Below, piece by piece: positions 1-5,423 of a stretch of DNA of 9,463 bases; the stretch's first letter is position 1, and every line of letters starts with the position of its first letter. Both the position numbers and the translations under genes were made by a program. The notes beneath the pieces are model-generated. The model was not told the origin of the DNA. It was given only the letters and a program-made list of their open reading frames with translations, and made no database searches. Source of the DNA: Candidatus Martarchaeota archaeon (GTDB lineage Archaea > Micrarchaeota > Micrarchaeia > Micrarchaeales > CABMGC01); contig JAMDBP010000024.1 in NCBI GenBank assembly GCA_023487825.1, positions 1-9,463 of the forward strand. Direction: 5' to 3'.

Positions 1-182
1 GCATACTGCTCTTCAACCTCTTCCGAAAAGGAGTTCGCTCGAAAGCCCGAGCATCATCGCAACAGAAAGAGCAACCGGGCCTTCAGCATAGAAAACAAAC
101 AAAAACAGCAGTCCGATTAGCGCCACAAGGATCCTTATCTCCTTAAGCTCTTTTGAAAGGAAGAGGTTGAAGAGCAGTATGC
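1..182. repeat. 24-bp perfect inverted repeat at window edge (arms 1-24 and 159-182)
   Basis: Bases 1-24 are the exact reverse complement of bases 159-182, and the match stops at base 25. The left arm is cut by the window edge, so the repeat may be longer. Both arms lie in the coding sequence of the small membrane protein at 13-375, and the left arm supplies its last residues (GRG) and its TGA. No such palindrome is expected inside a protein-coding gene, so a fold-back chimera at a contig end is the simplest reading. A genuine DNA or RNA hairpin with a loop of about 134 bases is the alternative. Confidence 0.85.
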
Positions 183-375
183 CGAACATCACTGTTGCAG
201 TCTGCCGCAGATTCATACTGTAGATAAACGCTATCAGAACGCCCAGAAGAAGCGCAATCGCTATCGGGTAAAGCTTCCTTCTATTGAAGAAGGCAGCCCT
301 TATTGCAAATAGGGAGAGTATGGCGATATAAAGCAGAAAACCGAAAATCATTAGCGGGTCGATTACAATAGGCAT
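13..375 (-). CDS. small polytopic membrane protein of unknown function (3' end doubtful)
   Basis: I do not recognise this protein. It is about 120 residues if it starts at the ATG at 375 (MPIVIDPL), or 127 from the ATG at 396. The later start follows the DUF2070 stop at 386 by about ten bases; the earlier one would overlap that gene by 11 bases. The chain is almost all hydrophobic, with about four membrane segments separated by short basic patches (FNRRK, KELKEIR). It is the last gene of the uppS-DUF2070 operon, which suggests a membrane or lipid-carrier context, but this is only inference. The C-terminus is suspect: the final codons and the TGA at 13-15 lie inside a perfect inverted repeat of upstream gene sequence, so the true protein may continue beyond the window and be larger. 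Confidence 0.6.
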   Translation of the reverse strand: MPIVIDPLMIFGFLLYIAILSLFAIRAAFFNRRKLYPIAIALLLGVLIAFIYSMNLRQTATVMFGILLFNLFLSKELKEIRILVALIGLLFLFVFYAEGPVALSVAMMLGLSSELLFGRG

Positions 376-385
376 GCTGCATCCC

Positions 386-2215
386 TTAAACAGCATATAT
401 TACCCATGCTGCTATTATAAAAGCGGCAGCTATGACAAAAGGCAATACATGTCTTACTACATTTCCGATGTCCCTTGCCATCTTAAGTATGTTTTCAAAG
501 GAGTTTTCTCCCCAGGTATAGAAATCATCCATTACGATCCGCTTTGCAGATACGTTCACATATTCCATATTCTCAAGCGCCCCGGATATCATACTGTTGA
601 GATACGGGTATATCTCGCTCTCATTAGTATATCTGCCGAGAGAGTTCATTGCATTCATGGCTATCGTATTCACGGAATGGGTGTCACTAGTGCAAACCTC
701 AGCGTCAATGCCGAAGTTCTTTTTCACATAAGCTACCACGTTGCTCCTGAATCCGGGCAGCATGTTGTTTGCATCGAAGTATATGATGCAGAACCGCTTA
801 CCTCCGAAGTCGAATATGCCTATGCTGGTGTAGCCGGTGCCCAGATCCTGCTTTCCCAATGCCTCTTTAAGTTTGATTGTGCTGGAACCGAACTTGAGCC
901 TGCCCCTCCTCCCGGAAGAGGCTACGGCTCTCCTTATCGCATCAGCATAGCTATGCTCGTATTTGCTGCCGTCATATACTCCTCTTAGCTCCTTCTCAGG
1001 CGCGGATTCGAACCTTGAATTATGCGCGTCTACCAGGAAGACCTCCTTTCCGGCTAACGCTTCAAGGCCCTCAAGCCTATTCCCTACCTCTCTTGCTATA
1101 TCCTCCGTAACATAAGGGGCTTTGCTGAGCAGAACAAGCTCAACCCCGTTTATGGATATGTCAACAACACGGCATCTTCCGCTGGAACCGAAACCTGCTC
1201 TGCCATAAGCCCTCTTCTTTACGTTTTTCAGCATATTTTTCGTATGCTCCGAAACCTTTTCCTCCATCTCTTCTATCTGGTGCATGTAAAGCGGATTATC
1301 GTCTATATTTACTGCTCCGTGCATTATGAAAGGGACAGCATCATACCTTTCATAAATCAGCTTTCCGAGCCTCTCCGGCAGCAATCCTCCTTCAACCCCT
1401 GCAAAAGGCCCGTAATGCAGATCAGGCATCACGAATACCGACCTGTTCTTCGAGCCCTTAAGCAGCATCAGGTTTATTCTTATGCTGCGCTTAGTCCCTT
1501 TCGCAAGTACCGGGCTCTGGTTCTTCGTTATGCTGTATAATAGCTGCTCCGTCATGAGCGAGAATATCTCTACAGGGCGGGTGTCCAATGTTTTCTTGCC
1601 GGGCCTTTCTATAAGATAGATTGAGAGATATCCGAGGACCAGGAAGACTATCATCCCAGCATAAAGTTTTATCAGAGCCTGGTTAAGAGGCAGATTTATA
1701 TCGAGCAGATAGCTGCCAAGAAGGAGATAGAAAAGTATATTTATTATAGGATGGAAGGCAGAGGTTATCGAAGCGCTCTTACGCTGTCCAACGACCATCT
1801 TCCCTACGACAAACCAGTATCCGTACACGACCACATTTGCAAGTATCAGTATGACATACTCTAGCACATTGCTTTTTATTAGGGCAAAAACCAACGCATC
1901 TATTATTATCAGCAGCGCATATACGATAGCTGCTATCAAAGATGCAAAGATGGCATGCCTGATCTTAAGCCTTCTTATCACGAGCTTAAAAAATATCGCG
2001 GCAAGTATCGCAGGTATTGTAACTACTATGATGCCTTCGCTTGCACCGTTGAGCAATACCACTACGCTCAATATCCTATAATGTGCGGCTATGGTTGAAA
2101 CAACCCCTGCCAAAACCCCGAGTAAAACCAGTATTCCGATAAGCGAGGTGCTGCTTGGCAGTTTCAGGTTAAAATATGCTGAGTAGTCGAAGAAACTTTT
2201 CTTTTTGCCTTTCAT
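386..2215 (-). CDS. DUF2070 family membrane protein
   Basis: This 609-residue protein matches the archaeal DUF2070 pattern. It has an N-terminal membrane domain (about six hydrophobic segments between residues 25 and 202), a large soluble domain (about 215-585) and one C-terminal membrane helix (about 588-607). The soluble part carries conserved polar motifs typical of the family: PDLHYGP (264-270), MHG followed by DDNP (298-308), VDAHN (395-399) and TSDTHSVN (509-516). Their Asp and His residues suggest a metal site and possibly hydrolase activity, but the function of the family is not established to my knowledge. The gene starts 9 bases after the uppS stop and is almost certainly co-transcribed with it. 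No strong Shine-Dalgarno sequence is visible; translation may be coupled to uppS. A link to polyprenol-linked glycan or lipid metabolism is a contextual guess. Confidence 0.85.
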   Translation of the reverse strand: MKGKKKSFFDYSAYFNLKLPSSTSLIGILVLLGVLAGVVSTIAAHYRILSVVVLLNGASEGIIVVTIPAILAAIFFKLVIRRLKIRHAIFASLIAAIVYALLIIIDALVFALIKSNVLEYVILILANVVVYGYWFVVGKMVVGQRKSASITSAFHPIINILFYLLLGSYLLDINLPLNQALIKLYAGMIVFLVLGYLSIYLIERPGKKTLDTRPVEIFSLMTEQLLYSITKNQSPVLAKGTKRSIRINLMLLKGSKNRSVFVMPDLHYGPFAGVEGGLLPERLGKLIYERYDAVPFIMHGAVNIDDNPLYMHQIEEMEEKVSEHTKNMLKNVKKRAYGRAGFGSSGRCRVVDISINGVELVLLSKAPYVTEDIAREVGNRLEGLEALAGKEVFLVDAHNSRFESAPEKELRGVYDGSKYEHSYADAIRRAVASSGRRGRLKFGSSTIKLKEALGKQDLGTGYTSIGIFDFGGKRFCIIYFDANNMLPGFRSNVVAYVKKNFGIDAEVCTSDTHSVNTIAMNAMNSLGRYTNESEIYPYLNSMISGALENMEYVNVSAKRIVMDDFYTWGENSFENILKMARDIGNVVRHVLPFVIAAAFIIAAWVIYAV

Positions 2216-2224
2216 TGGAACACA

Positions 2225-2914
2225 TTACTTGCCCTTCCGTCTCTCCCTCCTGCTGTATTCTGCAAGTGCCATATCAAAGTCCTTTTTGGAAAAGTCCGGC
2301 CAGAGCTTATTCGAGAAATAAAGTTCAGAATAGGCCGATTGCCATGGCATAAATCCAGAGAGCCTCATCTCTCCAGAGGTTCGTATTATCATGTCTATGT
2401 TAGGTATCGCCTTTGACATAAGATTCCTTGAAAATTCGCTGACGCTGAATCTCCTGAGCCGCTTCATCTTTTGAATTGCAAACTCTATGTCCGCCCTCCC
2501 GCCATATCCGAGAAGCATGTTAACGACGTTAGTGTTGTAATGTGCCGTCTCTTCCTCTATTTTGTTAAGTATGGAAACAAGCTTTTTCGGCATGACTGCC
2601 GGATTGCTTATTATGTTTATGCGCATATGATTCTCATGTATTCTTTCCATCAGCTTCTTGTCATTTGCGGCTCTTTCATATATTCCGAAAAGCGCATTGA
2701 CCTCTCGCTTAGGCCTGTTTATGTTCTCTGAAGAAAAGGCCCATACTGTTATATTGTGTATGCCTTCGTTGACGCACCATTCGCTGAAGTCTATGAATTT
2801 GCTGACTCCATGCTTGTAGCCTTTCAACACTGAAAGCTTGTTGTGCTGGGCCCACCTCCTGTTTCCGTCAGGGATAAGCGCCAGTGTACTAGGTAAATGC
2901 CTCGATGCCATCAT
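2225..2914 (-). CDS. uppS: cis-prenyltransferase (polyprenyl diphosphate synthase, UppS/DHDDS family)
   Basis: The enzyme condenses isopentenyl diphosphate units in cis onto an allylic primer, making the long polyprenyl (dolichol-type) carrier used for glycan assembly at the membrane. At 229 residues it has family length. Signature blocks are in order: IPDGNRRWA (14-22; D16 is the expected catalytic Asp), GYKHG (32-36), FSSENINRP (60-68), LGYGGR (135-140) and IRTSGEMRLSGFMPWQ (177-192), followed by the usual Tyr, Phe and WPDF residues near the C-terminus. Two ATG codons are adjacent (2914 and 2911); either could be used. It heads a leftward operon with DUF2070 and a small membrane protein. 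Its promoter lies in the divergent region shared with apt. In this organism the product likely feeds N-glycosylation, which fits the sequon-rich exported protein encoded at 6508-7557. Product chain length cannot be read from the sequence. Confidence 0.93.
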   Translation of the reverse strand: MMASRHLPSTLALIPDGNRRWAQHNKLSVLKGYKHGVSKFIDFSEWCVNEGIHNITVWAFSSENINRPKREVNALFGIYERAANDKKLMERIHENHMRINIISNPAVMPKKLVSILNKIEEETAHYNTNVVNMLLGYGGRADIEFAIQKMKRLRRFSVSEFSRNLMSKAIPNIDMIIRTSGEMRLSGFMPWQSAYSELYFSNKLWPDFSKKDFDMALAEYSRRERRKGK

Positions 2915-2936
2915 ATCATCTATGCCACGGCATGAT

Positions 2937-2950
2937 AATTAATGTTAATT
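2937..2950. promoter_or_regulatory. short AT-rich inverted repeat in the uppS leader region
   Basis: AATTAA (2937-2942) and TTAATT (2945-2950) are perfect inverted arms around a two-base spacer (TG). The element lies between the palindromic promoter and the uppS start, where the uppS transcript probably begins. It could be a regulator site, or simply chance in AT-rich DNA. Confidence 0.3.
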
Positions 2951-2954
2951 GTCT

Positions 2955-2970
2955 TTATAAACGTTTATAA
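2955..2970. promoter_or_regulatory. palindromic divergent promoter between uppS and apt
   Basis: TTATAAACGTTTATAA is a perfect 16-base palindrome made of two back-to-back TATA-like boxes. The right half is placed to drive apt, with a transcription start expected about 25 bases downstream near 2990 and a leader of roughly 13 bases. The left half is placed to drive uppS, with a start near 2930 and a leader of roughly 16 bases. The sequence and spacing are seen directly; transcription start sites are inferred from the usual archaeal box A distance. A repressor operator is the alternative reading. Confidence 0.6.
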
Positions 2971-3003
2971 TCCTGCCTAACAAGCAATTAATCTGGTTTT
3001 GTA

Positions 3004-3531
3004 ATGGAAGTTCGCCTTGACAGGGCAAAATCCCTGATTCGTGAAGTAAAGGATTACCCTAAAACAGGAATAGTATTCAAGGACATAACCCCTGTCCTTA
3101 AGGACGCAGACGCCTTTTCCTCCGTAATAGAGGGCATGGCAGAGAATTTATCAGAAGCTGAATTTGATTATGTTGCTGGGATAGAGGCCCGCGGATTCAT
3201 ACTCGGCGCGGCTCTTGCGGACAGAATGGGAAAGGGCTTCATACCGATAAGGAAGAAAGGCAAGCTGCCATATTCCACAATAAGCAAGGACTACGCGCTT
3301 GAGTACGGCAATGCCACTATAGAGATGCACAAGGATGCAATAAGCAAAGGCAGCAGGGTAATATTGGTAGATGACCTGCTCGCAACAGGCGGGACCGCAA
3401 AAGCTGCAGCTGAACTGATCAGTGAGGCGGGAGGAGAGGTTATCTGCATAATGTTCATGGTAGAGCTGGAATCGCTTAGAGGAAGAGGGCAACTTGGCAG
3501 TAACCGAGTGATCTCACTGATGAAATACTGA
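3004..3531 (+). CDS. apt: adenine phosphoribosyltransferase
   Basis: The protein (175 residues, normal length) salvages adenine: adenine plus PRPP gives AMP and diphosphate in the cytoplasm. Family marks are visible in order: DYPKTGIVFKDITPVL (17-32, the FxDITP block), GIEARGFILG (59-68), RKKGKLPY (83-90) and the PRPP-binding loop VILVDDLLATGGT (119-131). The start at 3004 is preceded by a short leader without a clear Shine-Dalgarno sequence, consistent with near-leaderless translation. The gene is transcribed divergently from uppS and converges on the TBP gene, with only five bases between the two stop codons. Other type I phosphoribosyltransferases are possible in principle, but the FxDITP and EARGF blocks point to APT. 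Confidence 0.93.
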   Translation: MEVRLDRAKSLIREVKDYPKTGIVFKDITPVLKDADAFSSVIEGMAENLSEAEFDYVAGIEARGFILGAALADRMGKGFIPIRKKGKLPYSTISKDYALEYGNATIEMHKDAISKGSRVILVDDLLATGGTAKAAAELISEAGGEVICIMFMVELESLRGRGQLGSNRVISLMKY

Positions 3532-3536
3532 CCTGA

Positions 3537-3854
3537 TTATGATTTCGTCAGTATGTAGTTCTTCACTATCTTGACTACCTGGTCTATCGCGCGCTTTATG
3601 TCAGCTTCAGTCTTTGCTCCGGTACAGATTATCTTGCCGTTCTTGAAGAGCAGTATCGCTGTCTTTGGATTATGTATTTTGCATATAGCTCCTGGGAACT
3701 GCTCAGGTTCATAATCCACATCTACGGAGGATTTAGCGATAGCGTACAGGTCGAGCTCAACGCCCAGATCCGCGCTTGCCACTATGTTCTCTATCTTGAA
3801 GGTAGGATTAACATCTATCTTGCCAGCTTTCTTCGTGGCGGGTTTTTTTGCCAT
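3537..3854 (-). CDS. tbp: TATA-binding protein containing only one TBP repeat
   Basis: The 105-residue product has a Lys/Ala-rich N-terminal tail (1-14) and then one complete TBP repeat: IENIVASADLGVELDL (21-36), YEPEQFPG (48-55), NPKTAILLFKNGKIICTGAK (62-81) and a C-terminal helix (82-98). Ordinary archaeal TBP is about 180-200 residues with two such repeats forming a saddle; here the second repeat is absent. The two Phe positions that kink DNA in each TBP half are present (F53, F70), as is the GK..CTGAK strand, so the domain looks functional. The chain ends cleanly in TAA, and apt coding begins five bases further on, so no broken second half is hidden downstream. A homodimer could rebuild the saddle; alternatively a full-length TBP or partner half may be encoded elsewhere. 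A palindromic TATA sequence lies just upstream. Confidence 0.9.
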   Translation of the reverse strand: MAKKPATKKAGKIDVNPTFKIENIVASADLGVELDLYAIAKSSVDVDYEPEQFPGAICKIHNPKTAILLFKNGKIICTGAKTEADIKRAIDQVVKIVKNYILTKS

Positions 3855-3862
3855 GTAAAGAC

Positions 3863-3874
3863 CATTTATAAATG
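3863..3874. promoter_or_regulatory. palindromic TATA-like element next to the TBP start
   Basis: CATTTATAAATG is a perfect 12-base palindrome containing TTTATAAA, ending 8 bases from the TBP start codon. It is too close to the gene to be its own box A. TBP bound here would cover the expected transcription start, which suggests autorepression. This role is inferred. Confidence 0.4.
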
Positions 3875-3884
3875 AAATGAAAGG

Positions 3885-3896
3885 TATTTATATATG
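3885..3896. promoter_or_regulatory. TATA box region between tbp and rpl21e
   Basis: TATTTATATATG lies 31 bases from the TBP start on the minus strand, so it would give a start of transcription about 5-10 bases ahead of that gene. On the plus strand it lies about 46 bases ahead of rpl21e, predicting a leader of about 20 bases that contains a Shine-Dalgarno sequence. One AT-rich element could thus serve both genes. Confidence 0.5.
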
Positions 3897-3930
3897 TTAT
3901 GCTTTACATTAGAGTGCTGAAATAATTTCT

Positions 3931-3934
3931 AGGT
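3931..3934 (+). promoter_or_regulatory. Shine-Dalgarno sequence of rpl21e
   Basis: AGGT lies seven bases ahead of the ATG at 3942 and matches the archaeal anti-Shine-Dalgarno core. It supports that start and a leadered transcript. Confidence 0.5.
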
Positions 3935-3941
3935 AGTTACT

Positions 3942-4229
3942 ATGGTCAATAAATCCCACGGATTATTCGCAGGCAGGACGAGATACTTATCAAAGAAGCA
4001 CAATCCTTCAAGGCTAGGCCTAACCAAGAGGATAAAGTCATTCGACATAGGCGCGAAGGTAATTGTGCTGCCAAAGGGCAATAAGAGGGACATACCCCAT
4101 CCTAGATACAAGGGCAAGACAGGCGTAGTCATAGAAAAGCGCGGAAATGCCTATGTGGTGGAGGTTCCTGTATCAAAATCGAGCAAGAGAAAGCTGATCG
4201 TGCCGCAGATGCACCTGGAAAAGGCATAA
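3942..4229 (+). CDS. rpl21e: 50S ribosomal protein L21e
   Basis: This 95-residue basic protein is archaeal/eukaryotic ribosomal protein L21e of the large subunit. Family features are the N-terminus MVNKSHGLFAGRTRYL, the block GAKVIVLPKGNKRDIPHPRYKGKTG (residues 37-61; PHPRxxGKTG is characteristic), VVIEKRGNAYVVEV (62-75) and the C-terminal LIVPQMHLEKA. Length and start agree with the family, and a Shine-Dalgarno sequence precedes the ATG. In many archaea the next genes on the same strand are rpoF, DUF655 and ksgA; here rpoF and DUF655 are adjacent but face the opposite way, so the cluster has been rearranged. Confidence 0.95.
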   Translation: MVNKSHGLFAGRTRYLSKKHNPSRLGLTKRIKSFDIGAKVIVLPKGNKRDIPHPRYKGKTGVVIEKRGNAYVVEVPVSKSSKRKLIVPQMHLEKA

Positions 4230-4349
4230 TCCGGTCTTATTCTAAATATAACCAGTATGCTTTAGGCAGCTCCTTGCAGAAAAATACATGCTTAACAATA
4301 GCTTATTCCATATGCCTGAAGAAAAGGCCGTTAGGCAGCGGCAAACAGT
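4230..4349. other. 120-base convergent intergenic region
   Basis: This stretch lies between the stops of rpl21e and the DUF655 gene. I see no coding potential. It has a nine-base direct repeat, TTAGGCAGC, at 4262-4270 and 4331-4339. Short T-runs could end DUF655 transcripts on the minus strand (complement of 4321-4327 and 4280-4284), and a pyrimidine-rich stretch follows rpl21e. No ksgA homologue follows DUF655 as it often does in archaea. Confidence 0.4.
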
Positions 4350-4916
4350 CTATCTCGCACTCGGCGGTCTTGTCAGAATGTAGAATCTGCTGTCTCCCCT
4401 CAATTCCTCTATGACTCTGTCCGTTAGCAGCTTTGCAGGATCCTGCAGCAGAGGAACCCTGGCGCTTATATCTCCGAAGCTCTCAAACTTCTTCTCCTCA
4501 CGCGCATCAAGTATTGCGGAGAGGTGCTTCTTGCCCACTCCCGGAAGAAGTTCAAGAGAATGCATCCTTATATTCAGCGGAGATGCGCTATTAAAGACGC
4601 TAACGAAGTGCTTCTCATTCTCCTTTATTATCTTATAAACGGCCCTGGGCAGCTCGCTCTTAGCAACCTCGGTAAGGTCCGAATAGTTCAATCTGCCCTT
4701 TATTATAGAGATCTTGTCGCGCTCGCCCTTGCCTATATATACGCGCTCTCCAGCCTTGATATCGTGCTTCTTCGCAGCGGCTTCCAGGAGGGTGAACCTG
4801 TTCTCTCCGAGAAGCTGTATCAGCGGCTCTGCACTAACGGACGAGGCTCTTCCTGAAGGCATGTAGTCTAACACTATTGCATACTCTTCAAGATTATCTC
4901 TTCTTATCTCCTCCAT
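4350..4916 (-). CDS. DUF655 family nucleic acid-binding protein
   Basis: The 188-residue protein belongs to the archaeal DUF655 family. It has an N-terminal beta-rich part (EYAIVLDYMPSGR, residues 11-23; GERVYIGKGERDKI, about 56-69) and a C-terminal helix-hairpin-helix element (MHSLELLPGVGKKHLSAILDARE, about 118-140), which normally binds nucleic acid without sequence specificity. The family is usually found beside rpoF and rpl21e, so a role in RNA or ribosome metabolism is inferred; no activity can be read from the sequence. It starts 20 bases after the rpoF stop, preceded by GGTG eight bases from the ATG, and is surely co-transcribed with rpoF. The next gene of the usual archaeal cluster, the rRNA dimethyltransferase, is missing. 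Confidence 0.88.
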   Translation of the reverse strand: MEEIRRDNLEEYAIVLDYMPSGRASSVSAEPLIQLLGENRFTLLEAAAKKHDIKAGERVYIGKGERDKISIIKGRLNYSDLTEVAKSELPRAVYKIIKENEKHFVSVFNSASPLNIRMHSLELLPGVGKKHLSAILDAREEKKFESFGDISARVPLLQDPAKLLTDRVIEELRGDSRFYILTRPPSAR

Positions 4917-4924
4917 CGGAACCC

Positions 4925-4928
4925 CACC
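4925..4928 (-). promoter_or_regulatory. Shine-Dalgarno sequence of the DUF655 gene
   Basis: On the minus strand GGTG, inside a longer G-rich run (4928-4922), lies eight bases ahead of the ATG at 4916. It suits an internal operon gene and supports the chosen start. Confidence 0.5.
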
Positions 4929-4936
4929 AGTAAGAA

Positions 4937-5272
4937 TTATTTCCTATAGCTGTCGACAACCTTCATTATATTGGCTATCTCCTGCTCTTCCAAAGCCCTC
5001 CTCTCCATTACAAGTATGAGCTTAAGCTGGGATATGTCTATAGGCATTACTTCTATTATCTTGAAAGAGGTCTTGTCTCTAAGGCCAAGCTCATCAAGCT
5101 CCTTGTACATCTTCTTAGAATCAGCTTCGCTTAACTTTGAGAACTTTTTAGCGTATTCGTAGACAAGCTCCTGTTCATAGCCAAGCTCTCCTCCCTTCTT
5201 CCTGTGCTCCAGCACTTCAAGTACCTTTGCTATCGAAACAGGCTTGCTATCGCTGTTTTCTTTTCCAATCAT
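4937..5272 (-). CDS. rpoF: DNA-directed RNA polymerase subunit F (Rpb4 homologue)
   Basis: The product is archaeal RNA polymerase subunit F, which pairs with subunit E (Rpb7) to form the stalk that assists open complex formation, processivity and termination. Family marks are MIGKENSDSKPVSIAKVLEVL at the N-terminus, the charged helical middle (ELGYEQELVYEYAKKFSKL) and the HRDC-like C-terminus with MPIDISQLKLILVMERRAL followed by EIANIMKVVDSYRK. I prefer the ATG at 5272 (111 residues) to the one at 5287, because MIGK is the usual family start and a promoter at 5300-5309 would put the transcript start between the two. The gene is followed by DUF655. Subunit E is not in the window. Confidence 0.92.
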   Translation of the reverse strand: MIGKENSDSKPVSIAKVLEVLEHRKKGGELGYEQELVYEYAKKFSKLSEADSKKMYKELDELGLRDKTSFKIIEVMPIDISQLKLILVMERRALEEQEIANIMKVVDSYRK

Positions 5273-5299
5273 AAAAAGCACAATCATATATTCAGGCTA

Positions 5300-5309
5300 T
5301 TAAATTTAA
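5300..5309 (-). promoter_or_regulatory. box A (TATA) of rpoF
   Basis: TTAAATTTAA is a perfect ten-base palindrome about 28-37 bases ahead of the ATG at 5272. Usual archaeal spacing predicts transcription from about 5279, giving a leader of only a few bases and excluding the upstream ATG at 5287. Confidence 0.5.
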
Positions 5310-5331
5310 AGCTTTTGTATAGCAGGCAATG

Positions 5332-5348
5332 CCTTTATATCCTTTATA
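5332..5348. promoter_or_regulatory. tandem CCTTTATA elements between rpoF and moxR
   Basis: CCTTTATA occurs twice, at 5332-5339 and 5341-5348, nine bases apart. Just before it, AGGCA and TGCCT (5324-5328 and 5330-5334) form a small inverted repeat. These extra TATA-like motifs could be alternative promoters or regulator sites for either divergent gene; the role is unknown. Confidence 0.3.
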
Positions 5349-5370
5349 AAGAAGCCGTGAATCTAAAGGC

Positions 5371-5378
5371 TATATAAA
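5371..5378 (+). promoter_or_regulatory. box A (TATA) of the moxR gene
   Basis: TATATAAA lies 46-53 bases ahead of the ATG at 5424. Transcription should begin near 5398-5402, leaving a leader of about 22-26 bases without an obvious Shine-Dalgarno sequence. Confidence 0.55.
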
Positions 5379-5423
5379 CCGGAAAGAATTATTAACAGTT
5401 CCTGGTTTAATAGATACGGTAAA

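Noticed and set aside
374..988. 204-codon plus-strand open frame
   Set aside because: It lies wholly antisense to the DUF2070 gene, whose family motifs are clear, and its translation shows no recognisable domain.
3841..3849. Run of seven T bases on the plus strand
   Set aside because: It is the complement of lysine codons at the TBP N-terminus (AKKP) and no plus-strand gene ends before it.
5273..5287. Upstream ATG adding five residues to rpoF
   Set aside because: The family start is MIGK, and the box A at 5300-5309 would place the transcript start after this ATG.
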